Source of the DNA: Lamellibrachia satsuma
Taxonomy: Eukaryota > Annelida > Polychaeta > Sabellida > Siboglinidae
Direction of reading: 5' to 3'
Assembly (NCBI GenBank): GCA_033239005.1
Contig: BSQZ01000015.1
Location: forward strand, 11,157,501 to 11,221,500
Length of the DNA: 64,000 bases
Both the position numbers and the translations under genes were made by a program. Below the pieces are notes generated by a model. That model was not told the DNA's origin. It made no database searches and saw only the letters and a program-made list of their open reading frames with translations. Shown one piece after another: positions 12,801-24,506 of this stretch; position 1 is the stretch's first letter; every line of letters starts with the position of its first letter.

Positions 12801-15800
12801 TTGCCATATTAAGTATGTGATAGTATATAACCAATTCCCATTTTCAAACTTAGTCTTAGTTTATTTAATCATTAAACATTGTAAATGACGTTAGTTGAAT
12901 TACAATTCTACAAATGTAACTTTGGCATTAGTTGTCCAATTTAAATGGAATAAAACCATTTAATTCAGAATAAAGAGTTGCTTGTTGCATAAGAAGACAT
13001 GCTTAGTTAATGCATTTTCAGGTAGTAATGCTACTTTTAGGTGATCTGACAGCTATGGATATGTGTCAGTTTATAAAGTGGTGCGTTACATTCCAAGTAT
13101 GCTAAAAATTATATTTGATTTCCAATTTTAGCAGGTGTAGTGGTCAAGACACCATTGCGTCTAGCAAGAAACGCACCTATCTGGACAGCTACCTGAATGT
13201 TGGTTTTACAAACATAACTGAGAGAGGAGTTGTAAAACACCAATGTGTGATTTGCTACAAAGTCTTGGCGGCTAAAGCGCTGAAGCCTTGCAAGCTTAAA
13301 TCACACCTAGATGCTGATGGCTCTATCAATCAACAGAATGCTGTAGGAATGCAGGCATTTCTTGTCTCCCTGGAAATAGCAAGGGAAAAGAAGCCTCACA
13401 CTATTGGGGAGCAGCTGATTGTACTTTGTGCCAAGATCATGGTCAAACTTGTTTCGGGGATAAGAGTACATAAAAACTTTGTGTGATTTCCCTTTCGAAC
13501 GATAGTGTCCGCCGCAGAATATGTGAGTTTTCTCTGGATACCAAAGAACAGATGGTAAGGAAATAACAAATGCTGATTTGTTCAGCATCCAACTCGATGA
13601 ATCTACCAATGTTCAGTCCTGCTCTCAACCAATGTTCGTCAGATACGTTCACAATGGAGACTTGAAGGAATAATTCCTATTTTGTGATAACCTCGAGCTA
13701 ACAACCAAAGAGGAAAATGTGTTGAGAAACTCTATGAATACTTTGATGCCGAAGACCTTGATTGGTGCAATCTTTGTGGAGTATGTACTGAGGGGTCCTT
13801 GCAATGCTTTGGTCTCGATCAGGCTTCGTGACCCTCGTCAAACGGAAAGCTCCAGATGCCTGTTCTCTTCACTGCATGATTCATAGGCAGGCATTTGCAC
13901 CAAAGACAGTACCCCAGGCACTCCTGGAAACTCTTGATAGCGTCGTAAGAACTGTGAACTTTGTGAAAACAAGTGCCCTAAACTCGCGCCTTTTTAAGAA
14001 CCTATGCCACGACATGGACTATGTTCACGATACGCTTGCTATCGTGCATTTTCTTTTTACAAAGTAAACGTATATTATTCACCTGTGACTGGGCCCGGCG
14101 TTGTAGCCGGAAGTGTTGTAGGCCGTGACGGTGGAGGAACTGTGCTCCATGCTCTGAGACGTCTCGCAGCTGTCCACGTGACCACACGTCGACGTGTTGG
14201 TGCTGGCGCCCTCTGTCGGACACATTGAGATGCTGCTGATGAGTTGAGACGTCGATGTGTTGTTGCTGCTTCCCATCATAGGAACAGTCGAGATGTTCTC
14301 CGTCCCCCCGTCTGGTAGGTACTCACTCACACGCTCGTCGTGGTAGCGGGTGACGCCGTGCTGTTGGGGGTAGACTGCGGTAGCGGGGTAGTTAGCAGCA
14401 CACAGATAGTCATCGCGGGCACGGGCAGTGGGGTACAGGCACGTAGCGGGGTATTGCAGCCCCGGGCTGGCATGATGAATCGCTACGAATGACAAGATAC
14501 ATGAAAGTAGAAGCTTGGGCATGTTCAACATTCTTCAGGATAGTTTCATTTTCATTTCAGTTCTTATTACCATATGCAAACATTACCTTTAAAGACGTTC
14601 GCCTATCTTAACAATATGACGTCTTCAGTACGATGACGTCATCGTAGACATGTGGATACTCGTAGTTGCCCTCATCTCAGTTGATCACTGCCTATGTCTT
14701 CCGCATCCACATCCACTGGTCTACGATGACGTGACCGTCCTGAAGAATGACGAAAGTTTCTTCAGATACTACAAATGTTTGGATATGGTATTAAGAACTG
14801 TACTCGTATAACATACTGAGCTTGCTTTGTGATAACCAACGCTCATTATCTTAATCTGCAATACCATCGACCAAGTAGTAGGTAAGAATGCAGCAATGTT
14901 TGCCCTGGCGGAAGTTAACTGACACTGTCTACACAGCACAGTCTACGGATATAAGATCACTGCTGCGCTCCCTGGTGCGAGTGTAGTGCCTACATTAACA
15001 AGGAAGTAATGTATATCATTTAGCCAGCGTTGCACTTTTCCGTTGAACAACAGTCATGGTGACTCGGTCGTACCTGCGAAGTCATCCCTAGCGTGTGGCG
15101 GGGGAGGCGGCATGGCGTGGGCAGCCGCTCTGCCGCTCCAACGGAAGCGACACTGATTGGCAACAGCCGGAATACAGCCGAGCGCCACGTTAGTCGTGTA
15201 GTGCTTGTGGTGGCTCGACTCCGGCCACTGCGCACGTCGCACCGACTGTCTGGTGTGGGCATCACGTGATGCCGACGTCATCATCGAGAACGGGATATTT
15301 CCATCGCTTAGGCTGCTGCATCCGCTCAGGTTGCCGTGGTAACGAGAAGCACTGTACTGGGGACATGACGTCACATCCGTCGATACGTAAGAATGAGTGT
15401 CGTTGATGATCAGTCCGGCCGGTAGGGGATCGCCGTCGGACCCCTCTGTCGGGGTGTTGTACGGGACAGGACAGGCGGAAGTCGCGTACTTCGGATACGA
15501 ACTGATCATGCTCGGATCTGACTGAACCATCCGGGTAGTTGCCGGCGTCAGCCACGTGAGGCGGTACGGCGAAAATGGCGTTTGATTCGATATGACCAGA
15601 TTCGGGTAGGAATGAACGCTGGCGAAGCACGGCGTAGACTTGCCCGTACTGATCGTCGCGATGTCGTTGGGATATCGCGAGAAGACAGACGAGAGCGAAT
15701 CGTCTTCACGGGATGCGCCACACTCATTAATCTTGTCCAGATTCGGACGGAAGTCACGTGTGTGCGTGCCGCTGTTGCGCAGTGGCGTCGTTGAGCGGGT

Positions 15801-16688
15801 TGAACTGCGGTAGTTCTCGGCGTTGCTCTGGTAACGCAGGAAGGTCGCTGTGGCGTTCCTCGCGCCGTAGTGTCGAACTCTGCAGGGCGAAGCACGATTA
15901 ACATGCAATGTATCAACGACAAGACGGGAATGTGAGCATATCGAAAGAAAGACAAAGTTGAAAACGCCCGTTTTGTGTACGTGTTATAACAAGATTTACT
16001 GCAGCATTAGCTAAATCAGGGTTATTTGGAAACGTTAAGATGTATTTTTCCCGGTTTTTTGCGATGGCCGCACCAGCGATTTGTATATTGGAGGAACGAC
16101 ACGTGACGCTCCAAATTATTATTCCTTTAAAAGTGTATGTATTTTTCCTCGTTGCTCCCTTTCTAAAGGGTTGAGGCTAGCTCTTGTACTGCTCCCGCCC
16201 CGGCTGTTATCCTCCCTCCACTTGTCATCCTCGTCCACCCTTCTTACATCCCTCTTTGCGCAGTTTTCCCATCTATCCAAATATATCCCTTACCCACTGG
16301 TTCGTAGCAGAGCGTTGTTAAAATTCTACTGTCAATAAACTTATCAGTGCGAATTAATCAACAAGTAGTTTAATTAGCTCCTATGAGAATATGGTCTATA
16401 GCGTGTTGGAACATAGCGGGCTTACACACGATGTCCGTGCGTGTTGGAACATAGCGGGCTTACACACGATGTCCGTTACCTGCGGGTGTGCCAGGCGTTC
16501 CAGAGCAGACCTGCGGCGACGACGACCATGAACAAGCTGAGCACAGCCAGCGGGAGAATGATGCCGAGACTCGACACGGTCAGAGAACGTGTGTAGTCCG
16601 GGGGCAGGGGACTGGCGCTCGTCCAGTCGGTCGGCGACACAGACGTTCTGTTCGTCGCGATTGTCATAATGTCCGCCCACGGACTATA
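9343..16688 (-). CDS. Single-pass transmembrane receptor/adhesion protein, last four exons, with PDZ-ligand C-terminus
   Basis: Four minus-strand exons join in consistent phase: 16688-16480, 15879-15074, 14482-14083 and 9892-9343 (about 654 codons plus stop). The first begins YSPWADIMTIAT, which resembles the last strand of a fibronectin type III domain, then a Ser/Thr/Pro stalk with an N-glycosylation site (NRT). One hydrophobic helix follows (SLGIILPLAVLSLFMVVVAA), then basic residues WHTRRVRH, a type I stop-transfer. The remaining ~590 residues form a Ser/Thr/Tyr-rich cytoplasmic tail with a short polyproline stretch (AMPPPPPHA), ending ...ERKFWV. Hydrophobic residues at positions -2 and 0 fit a class II PDZ ligand, as in neurexins (EYYV) and nectins (EWYV). 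I infer a cell-surface adhesion or guidance receptor. The exact family (nephrin-, Dscam-, Robo- or Sidekick-like) is not resolved because the ectodomain exons were not found upstream. The third intron holds a hAT-like transposon. Confidence 0.7.
9988..11218. other. Part of receptor intron C-D, no gene
   Basis: AT-rich intronic sequence. It has two copies of an 18-19 bp direct repeat around 10940-10980 (GAGGTCATTCGTGGGGTTAT) and two copies of a 16-bp segment (AAAATAGTGCAAGGG) near 10322 and 10357. No coding motif is seen. Confidence 0.5.
11588..12570. repeat. 54-bp minisatellite inside the hAT element, about 18 units
   Basis: Unit contains GTGTGATACGTGAACACGAT and CAGTTTCACGTTATTCAAAT. The length is a multiple of three, so open frames of 195 codons (plus) and 432 codons (minus) run across it as 18-residue repeats. 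I do not regard these as genes: no start context, no non-repeat domain, and both strands stay open only because of the repeat. Subfamilies differ at the GCTATT/GTTATT and ACACGA/ATACGA positions. Confidence 0.93.
13131..14050 (+). pseudogene. Decayed hAT-like transposase (BED-type zinc finger and DDE region fragments)
   Basis: The N-terminal block reads KKRTYLDSYLNVGFTNITE, then QCVICYKVLAAKALKPCKL with KSHL, matching the BED zinc-finger region of ZBED/SCAND3-type hAT proteins. EKKPHTIGEQLIVLCAKIMV follows. After stops and frameshifts (about 13487-13800) the family text resumes as RSGFVTLVKRKAPDACSLHC, MIHRQAFAPK and SALNSRLFKNLCHDMDYVHD. Length is about a third of an intact protein; the catalytic C-terminal part is missing. 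Clearly inactive. Confidence 0.8.
14083..14482 (-). CDS. Receptor exon C: cytoplasmic tail
   Basis: 400 nt, acceptor CTTGTCATTCGTAG|CG and donor CAGTCACAG|GTGAAT. The two leading bases complete an Ala codon with exon B. It encodes Tyr-, Ser- and Thr-rich sequence (NYPATAVYPQQHG, SSNNTSTSQLISSISM) and ends in phase 2. Confidence 0.72.
14550..14811. repeat. Foldback (inverted repeat) of about 115-bp arms, MITE-like, in receptor intron B-C
   Basis: The left arm (about 14550-14665) and right arm (about 14695-14811) are imperfect reverse complements: TTCTTATTACCATATGCAAA pairs with the complement of TTTGGATATGGTATTAAGAA, and GATGACGTCATCGTAGAC with GTCTACGATGACGTGACC. The loop is about 30 bp. It ends about 65 bp upstream of the exon C acceptor, so the pre-mRNA could form a long hairpin there. 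Confidence 0.75.
15074..15879 (-). CDS. Receptor exon B: cytoplasmic tail
   Basis: 806 nt, acceptor CGCCCTGCAG|A and donor TTCGCAG|GTACGA. Its first base completes the Arg codon left by exon A. It encodes about 268 Ser/Thr/Tyr-rich residues and the proline stretch AMPPPPPHA near its end, a possible EVH1 or SH3 contact. It ends in phase 1, matching exon C. Confidence 0.75.
16401..16476. repeat. Perfect 38-bp tandem duplication beside the exon A splice donor
   Basis: Two identical 38-bp copies (16401-16438 and 16439-16476), starting GCGTGTTGGAACATAGCGGG. The inner copy ends four bases inside the intron from the exon A donor (GTAACGG). Only the copy at the exon carries the GT, so it does not create a second full donor. 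Confidence 0.9.
16480..16688 (-). CDS. Receptor exon A: FN3 end, stalk and transmembrane helix
   Basis: Acceptor TTCGCTTCTTCGACAG|TAT at 16689; donor CGCAG|GTAACG at 16480/16479. Frame starts at TAT in phase 0; the exon is 209 nt and ends in phase 2. It carries the FN3-like end, the NRT glycosylation site, the transmembrane helix and the basic stop-transfer residues. Confidence 0.78.
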
Positions 16689-16699
16689 CTGTCGAAGAA

Positions 16700-17560
16700 G
16701 CGAATGACGATTCCGAACAATGCGAGATCCATGGAAACACACAGCTGTATATAAACATGTTCATTTTGCTGCATAGCAAATATGGGAACATTAATCGTAA
16801 ACGCTATGTACACCGATTGTTTTAATATAATAATATACCTTTGTCTTTACGCCTATGAAATATCCTCCTTGCATGCTATTTCGCAGAACAAACAATAACA
16901 AAGGAATACAATATTGACAAGATGCCACCACAGGTTAGCATAATGTTATCTTCCATACTTGGTGAATGCCCATCTCGTTTACCTCTTATACCCAATTGTT
17001 CTGCTGCTACTGGAAATATAATGTATACATTTTCACTGAATTTTAACATAATAATAAACTATTTATATTTTTATGACTAATATAATTTTTAGGGGGAAAA
17101 TTCAGAATTGCAAATACTCTTTTTGTTGAATTTTGTAATTCAGTTGTCTTTATGTGTAAATTTGCTTATAATTACGGGGAGTATTGTGTGTGTGTGCATG
17201 CGTGAGTGCGTGCGTGAGTGCGTGCGCCGCGTGCGTGTGTGTTCTTTTCTGACCATCGAAACTGCCTTTTGGACCATCACCTAGAGTGGAAATTCACTGA
17301 AGGGTCCTGTCTAGCTAGGTCTACCACACACAACATATGGTACAAGAATGTGCTCTAATTGCTAGGAAGGGATATTGCCGAAGAAGCTATACGTTTTATT
17401 GTATGGTGACAAATATATTTATATTGAGCAGGAACTATACGAAAACTGACATCAACGGCGTATCCATAAAGATGGAAGTGACACAGATAAGTGGAAGATA
17501 TTTATCTCAAATACTCTACTGCATGCACCCATACTAAAGCAGCCAGATGCACCATAAGGC
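16700..17560. other. Upstream flank of exon A, no exon recognised
   Basis: AT-rich, with a short GT/GCGTGA simple repeat at 17186-17245. I searched the minus strand for an ectodomain exon and found none. A 66-codon plus-strand frame (17337-17537) has no recognisable feature. Confidence 0.5.
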
Positions 17561-17568
17561 ATAATTAG

Positions 17569-20082
17569 AAAGATTACTGCAGGGGCTGGTCACCTTGCTG
17601 AAGATTACTGTAGGGGCTGGTCACCTTGCTGAAGATTACTGTAGGGGCTGGTCACCTTGCTAAAGATTACTGTAGGGGCTGGTCACCTTGCTGAAGATTA
17701 CTGTAGGGGCTGGTCACCTTGCTGAAGATTACTGTAGGGGCTGGTCACCTTGCTAAAGATTACTGTAGGGGCTGGTCACCTTGCTAAAGATTACTGTAGG
17801 GGCTGGTCACATTGCTGAAGATTACTGTAGGAGCTGGTCACCTTGCTAAATATTACTGTATTGGCTGGTCACCTTGCTAAAGATTACTGTAGGGGCTGGT
17901 CACCTTGCTGAAGATTACTGTAGGGGCTGGTCACCTTGCTGAAGATTACTGTAGGGGCTGGTCACCTTGCTAAAGATTACTGTAGGGGCTGGTCACCTTG
18001 CTGAAGATTACTGTAGGGGTTGGTCACCTTGCTGAAGATTACTGTAGGGGCTGGTCACCTTGCTGAAGATTACTGTAGGGGCTGGTCACCTTGCTGAAGA
18101 TTACTGTAGGGGCTGGTCACCTTGCTAAAGATTACTGTAGGGGCTGGTCACCTTGCTGAAGATTACTGTAGGGGCTGGTCACCTTGCTGAAGATTACTGT
18201 AGGGGCTGGTCACCTTGCTAAAGATTACTGTAGGGTCTGGTCACCTTGCTAAAGATTACTGTAGGGGCTGGTCACTTTGCTAAAGATTACTGTAGGGGCT
18301 GGTCACCTTGCTAAAGATTACTGTAGGGGCTGGTCACCTTGCTGAAGATTACTGTAGGGGCTGGTCACCTTGCTAAAGATTACTGTAGGGGCTGGTCACC
18401 TTGCTGAAGATTACTGTAGGGGCTGGTCACCTTGCTGAAGATTACTGTAGGGGCTGGTCACCTTGCTAAAGATTACTGTAGGGGCTGGTCACCTTGCTAA
18501 AGATTACTGTAGGGGCTGGTCGCCTTGCTAAAGATTACTGTAGGGGCTGGTCACCTTGCTGAAGATTACTGTAGGGGCTGGTCACCTTGCTAAAGATTAC
18601 TGTAGGGACTGGTCACCTTGCTAAAGATTACTGTAGGGGCTGGTCACCTTGCTAAAGATTACTGTAGGGGCTGGTCACCTTGCTAAAGATTACTGTAGGG
18701 GCTGGTCACCTTGCTAAAGATTACTGTAGGGACTGGTCACCTTGCTGAAGATTACTGTAGGGGCTGGTCACCTTGCTAAAGATTACTGTAGGGGCTGGTC
18801 ACCTTGCTAAAGATTACTGTAGGGGCTGGTCACCTTGCTAAATATTACTGTAGGGGCTGGTCACCTTGCTAAAGATTACTGTAGGGGCTGGTCACCTTGC
18901 TGAAGATTACTGTAGGGGCTGGTCACCTTGCTGCAGATTACTGTAGGGGCTGGTCACCTTGCTAAAGATTACTGTAGGGGCTGGTCACCTTGCTGCAGAT
19001 TACTGTAGGGACTGGTCACCTTGCTAAAGATTACTGTAGGGGCTGGTCACCTTGCTAAAGATTACTGTAGGGACTGGTCACCTTGCTAAATATTACTGTA
19101 GGGGCTGGTCAACTTGCTGAAGATTACTGTAGGGACTGGTCACCTTGCTGAAGATTACTGTAGGGGCTGGTCACCTTGCTAAAGATTACTGTAGGAGCTG
19201 GTCACCTTGCTGAAGATTATTGTAGGGGCTGGTCACCTTGCTGAAGATTATTGTAGGGGCTGGTCACCTTGCTGAAGATTACTGTAGGGGCTGGTCACCT
19301 TGCTGAAGATTACTGTAGGGGCTGGTCACCTTGCTGAAGATTACTGTAGGGGCTGGTCACCTTGCTGAAGATTACTGTAGGGGCTGGTCACCTTGCTGAA
19401 GATTACTGTAGGGGCTGGTCACCTTGCTGAAGATTACTGTAGGGGCTGGTCACCTTGCTGAAGATTACTGTAGGGACTGGTCACCTTGCTGAAGATTACT
19501 GTAGGGGCTGGTCACCTTGCTAAAGATTACTGTAGGGGCTGGTCACCTTGCTGAAGATTACTGTAGGGGCTGGTCACCTTGCTGAAGATTACTGTAGGGG
19601 CTGGTCACCTTGCTGAAGATTACTGTAGGGGCTGGTCACCTTGCTGAAGATTACTGTAGGGGCTGGTCACCTTGCTGAAGATTACTGTAGGGGCTGGTCA
19701 CCTTGCTGAAGATTACTGTAGGGGCTGGTCACCTTGCTGAAGATTACTGTAGGGGCTGGTCACCTTGCTGAAGATTACTGTAGGGGCTGGTCACCTTGCT
19801 GAAGATTACTGTAGGGGCTGGTCACCTTGCTAAAGATTACTGTAGGGGCTGGTCACCTTGCTAAAGATTACTGTAGGGGCTGGTCACCTTGCTGAAGATT
19901 ACTGTAGGGGCTGGTCACCTTGCTAAAGATTACTGTAGGGGCTGGTCACCTTGCTGAAGATTACTGTAGGGGCTGGTCACCTTGCTGAAGATTACTCTAG
20001 GGGCTGGTCATGTTGCTAAAGATTACTGTAGGGGCTGGTCACCTTGCTAAAGATTACTGTAGGGGCTGGTCACCTTGCTGAA
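17569..20082. repeat. 31-bp satellite array, about 81 units
   Basis: Unit reads GAAGATTACTGTAGGGGCTG then GTCACCTTGCT. Very homogeneous, with a G/A dimorphism in the linker (GCTGAAG or GCTAAAG) and rarer variants (GGGACTGG, AATATTACTG). No open frame crosses it because 31 is not a multiple of three. Confidence 0.98.
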
Positions 20083-20680
20083 GCTGTATATTGTTACGTC
20101 GTACTAGATACCATTTTGTCATTCAACTAACCCTGCTGTGCCTCGACAGCCGCTGTGCACCTGTCTGGACGTCACAGAACAGCTGGTATCCACGGGCAGG
20201 TCCCTTGTCTAATGTTGTGTGTCGAGATTCTACTGTTTACAGTTCGACAACTCGTAGACGTCCGACCAGAGACTGTTAACCTTCCGACGGCCCGTGTGTT
20301 GTCGGCAGACCGCATCCCCAGCCTATCTGTTGTCTCGTTCTTCTCCTATTGTTTCGTGCTTCGTTGCAGCTTGTGCTATTTTGTCACGTGCTATTTCCGC
20401 CCGCTTGGGCGAGGTGTCTTCTATTGTTTCACGTTCAATAGAAAGGCCAAGAAGAATGCTATTTATATTGGTGTTTCACGACCATGGCCTCCAGCTGCTA
20501 ATGACTCCACTGCTAGGCCACGCCGAATAAATAACACCACATATGCCATAATTTACCTTATCCTAAGTGAAACTGATGTTCTAAATAGTCCACGCCACGA
20601 TTCTAGACGATAGCAAGAGTAGATCGTAGTTAACCGTAACACAAACTCAAAAAACCCGGCTGTTTCGCGTTAAAAGATGA
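20083..20680. other. Unrecognised 0.6-kb segment after the satellite
   Basis: A 152-codon plus-strand frame (20155-20613) overlaps a moderately GC-rich stretch. It has no motif I know, no splice context and no relation to its neighbours. I do not call it a gene. Confidence 0.4.
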
Positions 20681-20683
20681 CGT

Positions 20684-20875
20684 CTTCTATACTATTAAGT
20701 ATTTTATGCCTGTGTTTGTCTGCCTGTCTGCCTGTCTGTCTGTCAGCCTGTCTGTCTGTTCCCTCACATCTCCGTCAGTTTCGCGTGTATGTGGCTGACA
20801 TTGTGTAGGCGTGCCCGGGGTCCAGGGGGTGGTTCGACTATTAAATAAATTTCGAAAATCCCTGGGTTGGAGATC
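20684..20875 (+). mobile_element. Possible Helitron-like 5' end
   Basis: Starts TCTATACTATTAAGTATTTT, followed by CTGT/CTGC-rich text (GTTTGTCTGCCTGTCTGCC), resembling the 5' termini of non-autonomous Helitrons in invertebrate genomes. I see no Rep/helicase coding and no 3' hairpin plus CTRR end, so this rests on the terminus alone. Confidence 0.3.
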
Positions 20876-20876
20876 T

Positions 20877-21031
20877 GACGAAGGAAACTATGTGGACGTT
20901 TGACGTACATTACGGAACCCTGAACAACGGTAATTCGTAGTTACGTACAATGGTTCGTGACGATGTACATGTTTTCTACCATTGTGCCGCGTTACGTGAT
21001 CCACGTCAAACGTCCATATAAGTTCCTTCGT
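20877..21031. repeat. Short foldback, about 35-bp arms
   Basis: Left arm CGAAGGAAACTATGTGGACG with TTTGACGT; right arm is its near reverse complement ACGTCAAACGTCCATATAAG with TTCCTTCG. About 85 bp lie between them. MITE-like. Confidence 0.75.
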
Positions 21032-21113
21032 ACGATACGAACCCTCATTGAAACCAACGGTGGCACATGATTTTTGGGGCATGAAATGGTATCCATCATT
21101 GTCATAGTCATTG

Positions 21114-21157
21114 CCCTTGCACTACACAGTCGACATTTGGCTGTGTAGTGCAAGGAT
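21114..21157. repeat. Perfect hairpin, about 16-bp stem
   Basis: CCTTGCACTACACAG and CTGTGTAGTGCAAGG are perfect reverse complements around an 11-nt loop (TCGACATTTGG). No terminator role is implied in a eukaryotic genome. Confidence 0.85.
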
Positions 21158-21212
21158 TCGTCAGCTCTTGCCGTGGCTGTCTTTCTCCCGGGTAACTCGG
21201 CTGGTGGAGGAT

Positions 21213-22255
<1,043 letters not shown>

Positions 22256-22477
22256 AAATTGTTGGGCTTTCGATAAGCCAATGACTTCCTTGTCCACTTG
22301 CCATCTGAAAGGTGTAGTTTTGGATGGCAATTTTGTTAAATCTTGTTAAATCAATGTGACCTATTCATTTATTCCTGGACGATACGACAACCTATACAAA
22401 CAGTTTTTTAACATCGGGAAAATGTGTGGCTTTATGTACACCGGTTATTTTGAATTTAAAATCAAGTTGTTGCATGG

Positions 22478-23690
22478 CCTCGATTATTCAAGCTCCGTGC
22501 TGTGGCACCACCGTTTGTCACACACCTCATCGCCTGGATGCAAAGTGTACGTTTCATTGTGACAGAAATTATGCATGCACCGATATTTTGGGTGCATACC
22601 TAATTGACTAATTACGATGTCATCCGGGCATTTGGCTAATCCTTTAACAGTTTATACGATGCAATTGAAATTAATTTTAAACTTTGATTATATTAACACA
22701 ACTGTCAGACTGAAATCAGGCAAAACAATATTTAGTGTAGAATCTCGCTGATGACGCTGATTGGCTGCTGGCGCTTCCCGGGAACGCCCACGAAAAATGG
22801 AGTGGTGACAGTGGGTAACAACGAGACCACGCCTCTGAGGCCAGACTCTCTTCTCGGCGGATTCACGAAGGCGAGTGAGATCGGATAAGCTAGACTAGTT
22901 CTGTGGTGAGTGGTGCTACTGTTGGGGGTATACATTATACAGTATGGTGAATGGTGCCACTGTTGGGGGTATACATTATACATTATGGTGAATGGTGCCA
23001 CTGTTGGGGGTATACATTATACAGTATGGTGAATGGTGCCACTGTTGGGGGTATACATTATACACTATGGTGAATGGTGCCACTGTTTGGGGTATACATT
23101 ACACAGTATGGTGAATGGTGCCACTGTTGGGGGTATACATTATACAGTATGGTGAATGGTGCCACTGTTGGGGGTATACGTTATACAATATGGTGAGTGG
23201 TGCCGCTGTTGGGGGTATACATTATACAATATACAATGAGTGGTAAACTGTAATGTAAACTAAGCCGCGTGGTGGCAGCACACAACAATCACATCCCACC
23301 ACTCACTAGTCTCGCTTATCCGACTCTCGCTCGCCTTCGTCAATTCGCCGAGAAGAGAGTCTGGCTGCAGAGGCGTGGTCTCACTCCATTTTGTGTAGGC
23401 GTTTCCGTGAAGCGCCAGCAGCTAATTAGTGTCATTATCGAGATGCTAAACTAAGCATTTTTTTGCATGATTTAAAGTCAGCTCGAATTGCATCGTATCA
23501 TCTGATAAAAGTTTACTCTTATTTTATGAATTAGCCAAATGCCCGGATGACATCGTAATTACCTAATTATGTATGCGCCCAGAATCTGGGTGTATACATA
23601 ATTTCCGTCACAATGAAAAGTCCAGGCGATGATGTGTGCGACAAACGGTGGCGCCACAGCACGGAGCTTGGATAATCGAGGCTAACCACC
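22478..23690. mobile_element. Large foldback element with tandem-repeat core
   Basis: Arms of about 430 bp (22478-22910 and 23270-23690) are imperfect reverse complements. The outer ends read GCCTCGATTATTCAAGCTCC and its complement. Further shared blocks are CCGTTTGTC...CATCGCCTGGA, CATCCGGGCATTTGGC, GACTCTCTTCTCGGCG and CACGCCTC. The spacer is a 41-bp tandem repeat. There is no coding capacity, so it is non-autonomous. A related half copy lies at 24507-24705. Confidence 0.78.
22905..23240. repeat. 41-bp tandem repeat in the foldback spacer, about 8 units
   Basis: Unit reads TATGGTGAATGGTGCCACTG then TTGGGGGTATACATTATACAG. Well conserved, with single-base variants. Confidence 0.92.
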
Positions 23691-24245
23691 ACGAGCGCTT
23701 TACAAGTTTTTTTGTGAGCAGTCTCTGTCGCGACAAACTATGGATGTTGGTTTCTTCCACAACTAAGGGGTTAAATTTGGCGGATGGTAGTAGTGTTTAG
23801 TTTACCTACTTAGAGCAGTGTTTGTATTAAACTATCACTCATTCATTCAATCGTGTCTTCGTGCGGGGTAGTTTGCAGAATTGAACGCGCGGTGTCATGA
23901 ACGGTTCTGTCGTGACTCATGCGATCGAGAGAAGGATGTCTCAACTGACACACTGAGAAACACTTGTAGTCATCTACGTGGCTTGTGGTGATCTTTCATC
24001 TGCATGGCTTTTAACTGATTCTCTTATATGATGTTGTTCGGTGTACAGTAGAGCACACAACAACACAGAACACTGTGAAACCCCGGAGAGAGGGGAACTA
24101 GGACCCGGAAGAAGTCATCAATAACATACAAAGGTCAAGTAAACAAGAAACAGACAGTGACAAGTGTTTGTAACTGAATATCCGAATGATGCTATAAGTA
24201 ATTCACTCTATTCAAACCTCCAGACCGGCACGTGTGTAACGTCAC

Positions 24246-24505
<260 letters not shown>

Positions 24506-24506
24506 C

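Larger units (their letters stand above)
11219..14050 (+). mobile_element. hAT-like (ZBED/SCAN-domain type) DNA transposon relic, 3' truncated
   Basis: The left end reads CAGCGGTTCTCAGACTGGGG, then repeated GGGGGTCG blocks, the terminal-repeat signature of this hAT group. An AT-rich 8-bp stretch in front is a possible target duplication. Internal GC-rich text (GCAGCTCCTACGAGGTACCG) is followed by a 54-bp minisatellite and then a decayed transposase. No matching right terminal repeat is found: similarity stops near 14050, about 30 bp from the receptor exon C donor. The element lies antisense to the receptor gene, in its intron. Confidence 0.75.

Noticed and set aside
17569..20082. CRISPR-like regular array
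   Set aside because: Units are contiguous 31-bp tandem repeats with no unique spacers, in a eukaryotic genome.
20155..20613. 152-codon plus-strand frame
   Set aside because: No recognisable domain, no splice or start support, and ordinary composition for the region.
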